Shown: positions 9,245-17,871 of the stretch, piece after piece
Layout: each line of letters starts with the position of its first letter
How positions within the stretch are numbered: the stretch's first letter is position 1
Notes under the pieces: generated by a model
Databases searched by the model: none
The model's input: only the letters and a program-made list of their open reading frames with translations
What the model was told of the DNA's origin: nothing
Assembly: GCA_964451715.1 (NCBI GenBank)
Contig: CAYVIZ010000002.1
Location: forward strand, 1 to 60,850
Length of the DNA: 60,850 nucleotides
Source of the DNA: Tiamatella sp964451715
Lineage (GTDB): Archaea; Thermoproteota; Thermoprotei_A; Sulfolobales; Acidilobaceae
Reading direction: 5' to 3'
Translations under genes and position numbers: made by a program

Positions 9245-9658
9245 ATGCGGTGCACGCTAATGAATCGGGGAACCAGTGTAACAGTAAGGGGAACAGTATT
9301 CAGCGGCCTAGGAGAAGGCGAGTTCTACGTAAATTTATATGCACGCAATATAAGGCGGGCCTTAGGGTTCACGCCGTTTCCGGGAACACTAAACATCCGC
9401 ATAATGCCTAGCTATGTTGACCTTCTCAATGAGAGGCTCAGAGAATTGGAGCCCGTTATTGTGGAACCCCCTAGAATGGAGGGTATAAGGCTGGGCCGGG
9501 TTTATATTTTCAATGCAGTATTATATGATGAAACTGTTTACATTGTCAGACCCGAAATAACGGTTTATAAAGGAGATGTCGTAGAAATCATATCTAAGAG
9601 CTACCTTAGAAAGAAGTATAAACTTGAAGACGGGAAGACGGTTGAGATAACGGTTTAA
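9245..9658 (+). CDS. ribK: CTP-dependent riboflavin kinase (DUF120)
   Basis: Archaeal riboflavin kinase that makes FMN from riboflavin, using CTP rather than ATP. Family marks are VTVRGTVFSGLGEGEFYV near the N-terminus, FTPFPGTLNIRI, and the C-terminal IVRPEITVYKGDVVEIIS with LRKKYKLEDGKTVEI. From ATG 9245 the protein has 137 aa, right for the kinase domain alone without the N-terminal winged helix found in some homologues. ATG 9260 is equally possible, and upstream codons back to 9125 look non-coding. The stop shares a TTAA tetramer (9655-9658) with the opposite flavoprotein gene. Confidence 0.88.
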   Translation: MRCTLMNRGTSVTVRGTVFSGLGEGEFYVNLYARNIRRALGFTPFPGTLNIRIMPSYVDLLNERLRELEPVIVEPPRMEGIRLGRVYIFNAVLYDETVYIVRPEITVYKGDVVEIISKSYLRKKYKLEDGKTVEITV

Positions 9659-11052
9659 GCTTTCCTAGGGACCTCCCCCAGCTTCCTCATAAGTAGGCGT
9701 GCCGCAACCACTAACGCATCCCACGTCGGATTGAGAACCGGCGCGTATCCTATGTCTGTATAGAAGAGATCCCATACCGTGCCTTGCCTCTCTAGCAGGG
9801 CTGCTACTATGTTTATCCTCCAGAAGACAGATTCGTCCGGGCCTACACCCTGTGCTCCCAATAGTCTTCCAGTATCCGCGTCTGCGATGACTTTAAGGGT
9901 AAACTTCTTACCTCCTGGTATGTAGTGGGCTTTTGTTCTAGCGTCCAGCTTGGCTGTTACAACGTTGTAGCCCAGCCTTACGGCTTCGTCCTCGGTTAAA
10001 CCTGTTCTAGCAACTGTAGTGTCGAACACTTTCAACGTGCTTGTCCCGGTAGCTCCGGGAAATACGGCTTCACGACCACCTATATTTGAGCCTGCAACGT
10101 AACCCATTTTATTCGCTACCTGTGCGAAGGGGAACCATCCTCTTCTCCCGGTAACTAGGTTAACGGTCTCTACTGCATCTCCCACGGCATATACGTCTTC
10201 CACGCTCGTTTTCATGTGGTCATCAACCCATATAGCACCTGTTTCCCCCAGCTTGGCGCCTATCTTCTCTGCTATCTGGGTGTTGGGCTTTATTCCAACT
10301 CCTACTATGGTATATGCAGCATCGTATTCGCCCTTCTCTGTTATGGTTTTCACACGTGAATTCTTCTCCTCGAAGCCCACGGTCTTCTCTCCGAGGATAA
10401 CTTCTACGTTATTTGCTTTCAGAACACTACTCACGATTTCAGCCATGTCGGGATCTAGGCTCTTCGGCAGCACTTGCTGCGTCATCTCAATTATTCTAAC
10501 TTTGTACCCGCTTTCTCTCAATACATGTGCTAACTCTAAGCCGACATACCCGCTTCCTACGATGTTTATAGTCTCATTCTCCCTAAGAGATAGAATCTCA
10601 TTACGTATGCGGTGAGCATCGTTTAAATGGGCTATATATCTCACGTGATTCAACTCCTTAATTTCAGGGAATATCGTGGGGGCCAACGACTTAGCGCCGG
10701 GAGCTACTACGAGATAGTCCCACTCATAGCTTTCCTCGCTTCCACCGGGTGTCTTAAAGGTTAGTGTCTTACTGTTAACATCTATGTCTGTAACCTCGTG
10801 TTTGACCCGGACATCTATCCCGCGTTTCTCGATGAATTCCTCAAGCGGGTAATATACGAGATCATTAAGTCTATGGGTTATGCATCCTATGTAGTATGGG
10901 ATACCACATAATGCAAAGCTTACCCACTCTGTTTTCTCGAAAACCGTTACAACAGCGTTTTTAAGTAATCTCTTCGCTCTAGACGCAGCCGCCATCCCGG
11001 CGGCTCCTCCGCCTATAACGGCTACTCTCATCTTACTCAAGACTCTCTGCAC
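9655..11052 (-). CDS. FAD-dependent CoA-disulfide reductase / NADH oxidase-like
   Basis: Pyridine nucleotide-disulfide oxidoreductase of 465 aa. FAD-binding GGGAAGMAAASRAKR opens the protein, the single redox cysteine is in SFALCGIPYYIG (C49 from the GTG start), the NAD(P)H-binding GSGYVGLELAHVLRESG sits mid-protein, and VDDHMKTSVEDVYAVGDA is the second FAD motif. The lone cysteine puts it with CoA-disulfide reductases, NADH oxidases and related persulfide/sulfur reductases; these cannot be told apart by reading. Starts are GTG 11052 or ATG 11031; the latter begins the Rossmann strand more tightly. Confidence 0.85.
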   Translation of the reverse strand: MQRVLSKMRVAVIGGGAAGMAAASRAKRLLKNAVVTVFEKTEWVSFALCGIPYYIGCITHRLNDLVYYPLEEFIEKRGIDVRVKHEVTDIDVNSKTLTFKTPGGSEESYEWDYLVVAPGAKSLAPTIFPEIKELNHVRYIAHLNDAHRIRNEILSLRENETINIVGSGYVGLELAHVLRESGYKVRIIEMTQQVLPKSLDPDMAEIVSSVLKANNVEVILGEKTVGFEEKNSRVKTITEKGEYDAAYTIVGVGIKPNTQIAEKIGAKLGETGAIWVDDHMKTSVEDVYAVGDAVETVNLVTGRRGWFPFAQVANKMGYVAGSNIGGREAVFPGATGTSTLKVFDTTVARTGLTEDEAVRLGYNVVTAKLDARTKAHYIPGGKKFTLKVIADADTGRLLGAQGVGPDESVFWRINIVAALLERQGTVWDLFYTDIGYAPVLNPTWDALVVAARLLMRKLGEVPRKA

Positions 11053-11157
11053 CCCTCATAGAGTATACTTCACCGAATTATTTATTGGGCTCCCGGTTTT
11101 TAATACTAAGTAAATAGCATAGTGCCGGCGATTTCAGCTGGAGGTAATATAGGAATA

Positions 11158-12258
11158 ATGGGGGTAGACTATTCTAGATACCCGTTTCTAACTACTCTTC
11201 AGGACTATATGATACGTAGACTAGGCTATTCTATTCCTTTGGATGAATTATTAGATAACCAGGAGCTGACTGATGCTTCGTTTGAGAGGATAAAAAACGC
11301 GGTAGAGGGCCGTGTCTACGCGGGTGCCTCTACTACTAGTGAAATGCAAGTATTGTCTTTTCATGTAGCTCTATTCATAGTGAAAACCACGGAGTCGAGA
11401 TGGCTGCGCAATAGATTCGCTATGTATGAGTCCGAGCGGGCATACGAGTTTCTAAAGTCTGAGGATGGTAATACTATGGTTGAGGTTCTACGTGCATCTG
11501 GTTTGAATGCAGGAAAACTAGCTGATCCTTACAAGCTCGTAATAGGTTTTACTAGAAGTATGAGGGAGATCTATGAGTTATATGATTATACAATGTTCTT
11601 CGTTGATTACTTAAAATACACGAAAAGGTTCTGGGGAGAGTCTAAATGGAAGCTTGTAAACAGGCTTCTATGGAAGGGCCGTGTCTACGTCAAGAGAGAA
11701 GAGCTTGCCAGGATAGGTAAGGAAGTATTCTACGCGTTAATCCAGGAGTTACTGGATAAGGCAGAATTCATGCCCGCAACAAAACTAGAGGAGTTGGCGG
11801 AAAAAGTGAGGAGAATTATCCCTACTAGGTATGCAGGGGAAGGCAGGCTAGACGGTTTTGAAGGTTCACCCGGAAAAAGAGTGGTAGTAGAGGCTTTTCC
11901 TCCCTGTATGAAGAGAATATACACCGCACTTGTTAGAGGAGATAATTTAAGTCACCATGAGAGATTCGCCATAGCCACTTTCCTGATTTCGCTTGGCATG
12001 GATTTAGAAGATATAATAAACTTGTTTAGAAGAGTACCAGATTTCAATGAACGTATAACGCGTTACCAGTTAGAGCATCTTGCAGGTAAAAGAGGGGGAG
12101 GAAGGAGGTATGCTCCCTATAACTGTGATAACATGAGAAGCAGGGGTTTGTGTGTCAGTGAATGCAATGTAAGGCATCCCTTAAGCTACTATTATTCTAA
12201 CCTGAAAAAACTCTTTAAGGATCAGGCGTCTCCTCGAGGAGCTTCTCGAGAATCCTAG
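11158..12258 (+). CDS. priL: DNA primase large subunit PriL
   Basis: Regulatory subunit of archaeal/eukaryotic-type primase, which makes RNA primers for replication with PriS. The N-terminal helical part includes DYLKYTKRFWGE and WKLVNRLLWKGRVYV. The C-terminal domain has four cysteines for a 4Fe-4S cluster: C250 (FPPCMKR), C323 (YNCDN), C332 (GLCV) and C336 (SECN). I choose ATG 11158 because GGAGGT lies 11 bases upstream; the longer GTG 11122 would place this motif inside the gene. The catalytic subunit gene is not in the window. The 3' end overlaps taw3 by 44 bases on the opposite strand. Confidence 0.92.
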   Translation: MGVDYSRYPFLTTLQDYMIRRLGYSIPLDELLDNQELTDASFERIKNAVEGRVYAGASTTSEMQVLSFHVALFIVKTTESRWLRNRFAMYESERAYEFLKSEDGNTMVEVLRASGLNAGKLADPYKLVIGFTRSMREIYELYDYTMFFVDYLKYTKRFWGESKWKLVNRLLWKGRVYVKREELARIGKEVFYALIQELLDKAEFMPATKLEELAEKVRRIIPTRYAGEGRLDGFEGSPGKRVVVEAFPPCMKRIYTALVRGDNLSHHERFAIATFLISLGMDLEDIINLFRRVPDFNERITRYQLEHLAGKRGGGRRYAPYNCDNMRSRGLCVSECNVRHPLSYYYSNLKKLFKDQASPRGASRES

Positions 12259-12802
12259 CGCTCTCAACTCCTTTCCTCCAGAGTTTGTTGGCGAGATCTG
12301 CTAGGCTGTCATAGTGGGAATAAGGAATAAGCAGTACACCTCCTATTTTCAAGGGTATGCTTATTTGTATGGAGCTCATGATCTCGACAACTATATCCCT
12401 CCCCAGGCTGAATATGCAGCTATGCTTGAAGCCCGCCTTACGTGCTAGATCAATTATCCAGTTTGCCCAAGCCCTGTCTTTAGCTACCACATGTAGTATG
12501 GGCCCGGTTACTCTAAGCCAGAGATTCTCATAGCCGGGAATCTCTACCTGTTTGAGGATTATGTCCCCCTTTATTTCACCATGTTTTTTAAACACTACGC
12601 GTGCTTCCTCTCTATCCCAGGGGTATATTCCTTCGACTATTGTTATTCTACCTATGCAGCTGCTAGTAGTATACAATCCTTCTTTCTCGAAAAACCTCTC
12701 TAGGAGAGTCTCAATACCTGGATCCAAGTAACCGATTTCCCGGTCCTCTAGCATTCTCTTATAGAATTGTTTCTTTCTTTCCAGCCAGGTTTTTTCCTCC
12801 AT
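12215..12802 (-). CDS. taw3: tRNA wybutosine-synthesis methyltransferase Taw3 (TYW3)
   Basis: N4-methylation step of wyosine-derivative synthesis at G37 of tRNA-Phe. The family signature TTSSCIGRITIVEG is at about residues 45-58, preceded by the usual archaeal opening WLERKKQFYKRML. 195 aa is normal. I keep ATG 12802 because the N-terminal WxxRKxxF pattern belongs to the family and GGTGA is properly spaced. This gives a 55-base same-strand overlap with the Trm5-family gene upstream, so the two are almost certainly cotranscribed. The partner gene fits the same pathway. Confidence 0.9.
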   Translation of the reverse strand: MEEKTWLERKKQFYKRMLEDREIGYLDPGIETLLERFFEKEGLYTTSSCIGRITIVEGIYPWDREEARVVFKKHGEIKGDIILKQVEIPGYENLWLRVTGPILHVVAKDRAWANWIIDLARKAGFKHSCIFSLGRDIVVEIMSSIQISIPLKIGGVLLIPYSHYDSLADLANKLWRKGVESARILEKLLEETPDP

Positions 12803-13674
12803 ACTTTCACCGTCACAGTGTACTGGCCGTATCTCGGCCCCACGGTTCTAACCTCTCTAATCCTGGTTAACTCAAAGCTTATAGCTCCACTCCTCCTTAA
12901 AGCTTTTGAGACAATAGACACTATTTTTTCTGAGACTCCTTTCCGCGGTATCTCAGTGTGGACATAGAGGTGTATATAGCCTCCAGGCTTAACTTTTCTC
13001 ATGGCTGGTGGTATATAGTAAATAGCCTTCTCCGGATAGGGCATTATTACATGGTCAAAGGAATCCTCGCGTAGAAGCTCTGCTATTATACAGGAATCAC
13101 CGTTAAGTGGGAAAACCCTGTCGTCTACTTTGTTGATACTTATGTTCTCAACCATGTATTGGTATGCGTGGGGATTAATGTCTATAGCGTAGCTGCTGAC
13201 TCTTTTTTTGCACGCAGGTATTATAGAAAAGAAACCCGCACCGGCAAACATATTCAATATGCGATCGCCGTCCTCCACGAATCCAGCGAACCACCCGTGT
13301 TCGTGGCTGAGTCGAGGCGAAACATATACTTTCCTTATATCGAGTTTAAACCTGCATCCATGCTCTCTATACACGGTTTCTGATCTATTTTCACCTGCGA
13401 GAAACACGTAATCCCTGGTTTTTGTAAGTATTGATACAGGCGAGGCAGCTAACCACACGCTCTTCACACTGTCTATCTCTTCCAGTAATCGCTCTCCCAG
13501 TTTAACGTAGAGGCCGAGCTTCTCATCATCCAGGCTAAGGTTCACGGGTTTACGTATCAGAGCTATGTCTCCTATTATTTCTAGTCTAGGCCATACAATA
13601 TCTGCCGGCAAACCCAACGCGTTTGCCAGTTCCTTTATTAGCTTTTTCCTTGATTTCTTCATAGCGGAACCCAT
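12748..13674 (-). CDS. Trm5/Taw2-family tRNA G37 modification enzyme
   Basis: SAM-dependent enzyme of the Trm5/Taw2 family, 308 aa. It has the D2 region (GDIALIRKP), the linker TVYREHGCRFKLDIRKVYVSPRL, which resembles Trm5 (SPRL) more than Taw2, and the Rossmann motif NMFAGAGFFSI. The position of the Trm5 catalytic NLP motif reads MPYP, so the conserved asparagine is replaced. Trm5 makes m1G37, the entry to wyosine; Taw2 adds the aminocarboxypropyl group. The overlap with taw3 ties it to this pathway, but which reaction it runs is unclear. The start is ATG 13674 or 13662. Confidence 0.8.
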   Translation of the reverse strand: MGSAMKKSRKKLIKELANALGLPADIVWPRLEIIGDIALIRKPVNLSLDDEKLGLYVKLGERLLEEIDSVKSVWLAASPVSILTKTRDYVFLAGENRSETVYREHGCRFKLDIRKVYVSPRLSHEHGWFAGFVEDGDRILNMFAGAGFFSIIPACKKRVSSYAIDINPHAYQYMVENISINKVDDRVFPLNGDSCIIAELLREDSFDHVIMPYPEKAIYYIPPAMRKVKPGGYIHLYVHTEIPRKGVSEKIVSIVSKALRRSGAISFELTRIREVRTVGPRYGQYTVTVKVWRKKPGWKERNNSIREC

Positions 13675-13745
13675 ATACGGGTTGGACAGTTTTAACGTAT
13701 AAAATTCACTGTTTCCAAAAAGGTTTCCAGACGCTCGGGTTTAAC

Positions 13746-14042
13746 GTGGAGGGAGATGGTTTGGTTGAAGATTGGGAGATAGAGGCACATAAACTAGTTG
13801 ATACGATATCGAGATTGGAGGGAGATCACAGGAAGGCGATGAAGTATTTCCTGACGTTTAGAAGTGTAGGCGATATAATCGCTCTCAGAGAACTGAAAGA
13901 GAAGTATGGTATCAGTGATCCCGAACGAGTGGTTATGGACCTCATCGATAGAGGACTCTTAGAGAGGGGTGAAGGATGTATAAACCTTCCATCTCCCTTA
14001 AGGAGATTTCTAGGACGTAGGCATGGAAGAATTGATATATAG
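13746..14042 (+). CDS. Small winged-helix-like protein, unknown
   Basis: 98 aa, charged and helical. The segment DIIALRELKEKYGISDPERV followed by VMDLIDRGLLERGEGCINL has the shape of a winged helix: helix-turn-helix, then a short beta wing. A DNA-binding or adaptor role is inferred from this only. The start is uncertain: GTG 13746 gives the length used here, while TTG 13761 sits behind GGAGGGAG and may be the real one. It lies between the divergent Trm5-family gene and a convergent gene of unknown function 5 bases past its stop. Confidence 0.6.
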   Translation: MEGDGLVEDWEIEAHKLVDTISRLEGDHRKAMKYFLTFRSVGDIIALRELKEKYGISDPERVVMDLIDRGLLERGEGCINLPSPLRRFLGRRHGRIDI

Positions 14043-14047
14043 GATTT

Positions 14048-15097
14048 CTAGGGGACTTTAATAGGGTAATCTCGTATCCATGTTCTAGAGTACTTGGTTA
14101 GAATTACACGTAGAACATACTCGTTTATCCGTGGTAAGTCCTTGAAATACAGATTGAATGATCCCTCATTCTCGGGGTTTATCCTCCTTACAATCCTACC
14201 TAAAGGAGTGCCCTCGCCAATAATGATGAACTGCGCTTGAACCTCTTCGCTTGAAGAATGATTTGAAAGTGTAACACTAAACCTTATATCCACCCTATCC
14301 TTTGATGCCCTATTCATTATATTATAATCCGATATGCTTACATGTGGAATTCTGTATAAGGCGTGCAGTGAGATTGAATTGAATAATATTGATCCTCCTT
14401 CTTTGTTACCTATCTCTAGGGATAAAGACTCTACTGGCTTCTCATACGATATCTCAGTGTAACCCGCTTTTTTGGGTAGACTGAATTCATGGCCTCCTAT
14501 TCTAACCTGTACATCGCCTCTTGGTATAGGAGAATAGAGGAGGGTCTTGTGTAGAAAGTAGGTCTTGTTGAATCCTCTATTATTATGAGCGTAAGGGATA
14601 TTGAGACGCATGACATTGTTTTCTCTCATCAAATGAGGCCCTACTAGATACTCGAAGGAGGATAGTGCATCGCTTACCTCATGTGAAACCATGAGGGCCA
14701 GATGGCCTATTTTTTCCACTTCTGAACCGTTGACGTATACTTTAATCACCTGGAACAACCGCCTGAGCTTGTTCCTTAGAAGCTCGGTAATGTCGAACAC
14801 CTGTGTAGACCAGTGCATACCATCCACTTCCACGCTTCTCGCAGGCCTTATCTCGCGTGTAACAACTACCCCATTAACAGATAAAGCCAAGCGAAGCTTT
14901 TCCCGTGGCTCCCTATGGGCCAGTGTGGCTTCTAACAATATTTTCTCTACAGGTTTCCCTATTCCTCTTATACTAGCAGGAAGGGAAATCTTGAACGAGC
15001 CCACCTTACTAGGTGTGGTGTCTATTATTATGTTCTCAAACTGTATGTCGAATGGAGAGTTGTAGGCCTTACCGTAGCTTGCAAGCACATAAACCAC
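14048..15097 (-). CDS. Conserved-looking beta-rich protein, unknown
   Basis: 349 aa, no signal peptide, no membrane segment and no cysteine. Alternating hydrophobic patterns suggest several beta-sandwich modules. The last 90 residues (about VDIRFSVTLSNHSSSEEVQ onward) look like an immunoglobulin or CARDB-type fold. I recognise no family and propose no function. It starts at ATG 15097 and ends 5 bases from the stop of the small winged-helix-like gene on the other strand. The Fe-S HhH-type gene upstream on the same strand is 47 bases away and could share its transcript. Confidence 0.65.
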   Translation of the reverse strand: MVYVLASYGKAYNSPFDIQFENIIIDTTPSKVGSFKISLPASIRGIGKPVEKILLEATLAHREPREKLRLALSVNGVVVTREIRPARSVEVDGMHWSTQVFDITELLRNKLRRLFQVIKVYVNGSEVEKIGHLALMVSHEVSDALSSFEYLVGPHLMRENNVMRLNIPYAHNNRGFNKTYFLHKTLLYSPIPRGDVQVRIGGHEFSLPKKAGYTEISYEKPVESLSLEIGNKEGGSILFNSISLHALYRIPHVSISDYNIMNRASKDRVDIRFSVTLSNHSSSEEVQAQFIIIGEGTPLGRIVRRINPENEGSFNLYFKDLPRINEYVLRVILTKYSRTWIRDYPIKVP

Positions 15098-15144
15098 CCT
15101 TTCAATCTATTATTAGCGCATACCTTACTCTAATCTCTAGAAGA

Positions 15145-16110
15145 CTAGTAGTACCAAGTCTCATAATATTTATGCTCACCAACCATATACAGTCTATCCC
15201 TGAATGCTCTACAGCAAGGTGACAGCGGGCATCTATCCTCTATGCAGAGAGGGTTATCTCTTCTACAAAGGCTTCTCCCGAAGCTCCACAGGAAATCGTC
15301 TAGTATAAAGGGATCGATGCCTGACCTTTGTGAAAGAAGCTTGAAAGCTATTCTTATGGAATACCTTAGAAGCACGTCTTCATCCATAGTGAATGACGTG
15401 TTACCAGCAATTCTTTCAAGGGTGTTGGAGTCGATGTCCACAAGCCCCCATCTTATAGCTAGTCTAGAAACGTGATTGTCTACAGGTACTTCTTTATTCC
15501 AATGGTCTAAGATCTCTATGACCCGTCTTCTCTCGAGGAATTTGGCTAGTAGGAAAGGCTTCTTTTCGACGGGATCGCTGTATGCCAGGAATATTTTAAG
15601 CCTCTCTACAAGACCGTCTCCGCCCCGTCTTAGGTATCCCTTGCTATTCTCTACAAGCCTGAAGGCGCTTCCCCCGTATAACGCGTTAAGCTTTACCCCG
15701 ATATCTCTTAGAAGCTTGGTTCGAACATCGAGGTCTAGAGGGGTTGGTACTCCCTTGGGGGAAAGCCATTTCTTTACGTCTTCTTTTGATATAATAGCGA
15801 GTCTTTCTGGGGAAAAGAAATCCGGATCTGTACTAAGCTTCATCATGCCCAGCTTATATAGGAGATCTGCTCCATGGTATTTTACACCATCTATATATCC
15901 CTCATATGGTCGTCCAGGCCTGCTTAGCCTATGATCCATTGCCACCATGACAAGGAAGTAACGGGTAAGAGTTTCCTTATCTGTTCCCGGAGCCGGATAA
16001 TAGTTTGTATTTGTAAAGGAGTCTGGTTCAAAGTCCTTTAATAGACTCGTTATACAGGAGGCCATTTTTTCTATTTGACTTAGGTTAATGTATACTCCTA
16101 TCATTAACAT
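15145..16110 (-). CDS. Fe-S protein resembling AGOG/HhH DNA glycosylases
   Basis: 321 aa. Three parts of the C-terminal half recall archaeal 8-oxoguanine glycosylase AGOG and HhH-GPD enzymes: a lysine-bearing helical region, KEVPVDNHVSRLAIRWGLVD, and GIDPFILDDFLWSFGRSLC. The C-terminus then adds C-RRDNPLC-IEDRC-PLSPCC, a cysteine cluster like the 4Fe-4S loop of MutY/Nth enzymes. A base-excision or related nucleoside role is inferred. The N-terminal 60 residues (MVAMDHRLSRPGRPYEGYI and before) are not from that family as I know it. It starts at ATG 16110 with GAGGTG five bases upstream. Confidence 0.55.
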   Translation of the reverse strand: MLMIGVYINLSQIEKMASCITSLLKDFEPDSFTNTNYYPAPGTDKETLTRYFLVMVAMDHRLSRPGRPYEGYIDGVKYHGADLLYKLGMMKLSTDPDFFSPERLAIISKEDVKKWLSPKGVPTPLDLDVRTKLLRDIGVKLNALYGGSAFRLVENSKGYLRRGGDGLVERLKIFLAYSDPVEKKPFLLAKFLERRRVIEILDHWNKEVPVDNHVSRLAIRWGLVDIDSNTLERIAGNTSFTMDEDVLLRYSIRIAFKLLSQRSGIDPFILDDFLWSFGRSLCRRDNPLCIEDRCPLSPCCRAFRDRLYMVGEHKYYETWYY

Positions 16111-16124
16111 TGCACCTCATAATA

Positions 16125-16572
16125 TTATACTAGGTATAAAACGTTTTCATGGTTCTGGCTTTGAAGAAATGTTTTCCTCCGCGGTATAGTTGACAAGTAC
16201 AACTCCTCGGGAGTCAGTATAGCGTACTCATATAATGCACCGTGGAGGGGTATTATAGTTAGATAATGAGAAAAATCCTCTATTTCAGTGTATCTGACAT
16301 TATATAATCCTACATCTTTCCTTGCAATAATCGTTATACAACCGTCATTTCCTGGCTTTCCCTCTAAAGAGGGGTCAAAAAGCATGTATACATTCTTTGT
16401 TTTCGGCCTCGCGTATTCCTGGAGAACAACTTTTGCCCCAATAACAGTTATCTCCCTGGGGGAAAGAATAATACTCCATTCAAGACCGGATACCTCGAGA
16501 TCAGTGACCCCCTTTACTTCGACAAACCCCTTTCTCCACCTAAAACAGGTTCCTGCCAGCGGGTTCCACCAT
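16125..16572 (-). CDS. Open frame without a normal start codon, possible frameshift
   Basis: Reading leftwards, one frame stays open for about 150 codons, from the stop at 16578-16580 to TAA at 16125, and looks protein-like: NPLAGTCFRWRKGFVEVKGV, then LEWSIILSPREITVIGAKVV, ending in ENVLYLV. There is no ATG, GTG or TTG in its first 64 codons; the first ATG is at 16385 and leaves only 86 aa. An ATG at 16572 lies in the adjacent frame and would join this frame with a one-base indel. So this is either a gene with a sequencing or real frameshift, a gene with a rare start such as CTG 16559, or a decaying gene. Family unknown. Confidence 0.45.
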
Positions 16573-16632
16573 TGATATTAAAAGGCTATAGAACACCCAA
16601 TATATAATCAAGTTTGGAAGGGATGCACGGGT

Positions 16633-17793
16633 ATGAGGGAGGTTGTGCTTATTCGTTATTCGGAAATAGCGGTCAAAGGCAAATACACGCGTTCACGCAT
16701 GGTTTCACGGTTAATTAATAATATAAGCAGGGTGCTTGATTATAAGGGAATAAAATATGATGATATAACCCAGGTTGATTCAAGAATAGTCATGTGGGCT
16801 CCTCCCTCTTCTATAAAAGAGTCAATGCCGTTCATAGGAAGGGTATTCGGCGTGAAGAGTTATTCCCCGGCAGTACTGCTTGACACGTCTTCTCTAGATG
16901 AAATAGCGGAGAAAGCAGTGGCCCTATACGGGAGTAAAATTGAGGATAGAAAGTTCATGGTGAGGGTTAGAAGAGTCGGAGACCATAATTACACGAGTAA
17001 AGATGCAGAGCGAGTTATAGGAGGCGCTCTACTAAACACTGGCAGAGCTTTAGGTGTAGACTTAGAAAGACCGGACTACACCCTCTATGTTGAAATAAGG
17101 GGAGATAAGACGTTCATGTACGATGAAATATACCCTGGCCCCGGTGGCTTGCCGCTGGGCAGTGAATCAAAGGTTTTAATGATGTTCAGCGGAGGGTTCG
17201 ACTCTACTGTAGCTTCGTGGATGATGATGAAGCGCGGGTCCCCAGTAGACCTGGTATACTATGATTTCGGGAACATCGAGAACTGGAACACCGCCCTGGA
17301 AGTCGCGAGGAAACTTGTAAACGAGCATGTTATGGGCCAGTATAAACCTCTACTGTACAGGGTAGACTTCCATGATACAGTAAAAACCATTGTTGGATTA
17401 GTTAGAAGGAACTACAGGGTCCTTGTTATTAGAAGACTAATGCTTACACATTCAGCTAAGCTTGCTTTATCAAAGGGTTACCTAGCATTGTCAACAGGTG
17501 AATCATTAGGGCAGGTTTCAAGCCAGACTGTTGAAAGCCTTCACGTAATCTCGTCTCATCTCCAGATACCGGTTCTCCGGCCTTTAATTGCACTAGACAA
17601 GGATGAGATCATAGAGCTTTCCAGGAGAATCTCCCTTTTCGAGGCATGCTCTAGGCAGCGTGAATTCTGTGCAGTTGAGGGATCTAGACCTACTCCTAGA
17701 CCGAATCCCCAGATCTTTAATGAGGAGTACATAAAGGCTCTCATGGCAATAGAGGACATCTGGCCTCCTAGAATCGACTTAATACGCCTCTAG
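16633..17793 (+). CDS. thiI: tRNA 4-thiouridine synthetase ThiI
   Basis: Adenylates and thiolates uridine 8 of tRNA and may also support thiamine thiazole synthesis. The N-terminus (MREVVLIRYSEIAVKGKYTR) is the ferredoxin-like domain, followed by THUMP (about 60-165). The PP-loop is SGGFDST at about 185-191. The C-terminus has ACSRQREFCAVEGSRPTPRP and no rhodanese domain, so sulfur must come from another route, as is common in archaea. The start ATG is confirmed by the canonical N-terminus. 386 aa is the usual length for the rhodanese-less form. Confidence 0.93.
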   Translation: MREVVLIRYSEIAVKGKYTRSRMVSRLINNISRVLDYKGIKYDDITQVDSRIVMWAPPSSIKESMPFIGRVFGVKSYSPAVLLDTSSLDEIAEKAVALYGSKIEDRKFMVRVRRVGDHNYTSKDAERVIGGALLNTGRALGVDLERPDYTLYVEIRGDKTFMYDEIYPGPGGLPLGSESKVLMMFSGGFDSTVASWMMMKRGSPVDLVYYDFGNIENWNTALEVARKLVNEHVMGQYKPLLYRVDFHDTVKTIVGLVRRNYRVLVIRRLMLTHSAKLALSKGYLALSTGESLGQVSSQTVESLHVISSHLQIPVLRPLIALDKDEIIELSRRISLFEACSRQREFCAVEGSRPTPRPNPQIFNEEYIKALMAIEDIWPPRIDLIRL

Positions 17794-17810
17794 GTTTCCA
17801 TTATTTAAGA

Positions 17811-17871
17811 GAGGATGATGACGTGGAGGGCCTGAAACCGGCGTAATGTAGATGCCCTCGATCACTGACTC
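17811..17871 (+). ncRNA. Candidate box C/D guide sRNA
   Basis: Box C ATGATGA at 17815-17821, box D' CTGA at 17832-17835, a degenerate C' ATGTAGA at 17846-17852 and box D CTGA at 17865-17868. Spacings are 10 bases (C to D'), 10 (D' to C') and 12 (C' to D), matching archaeal C/D sRNAs. GAG (17811-17813) and CTC (17869-17871) close a terminal stem. The two guide regions are partly complementary to each other (GAGGGC and GCCCTC), which is unusual. It lies just after thiI and overlaps the end of the convergent gene by 10 bases. Targets were not determined. Confidence 0.55.
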
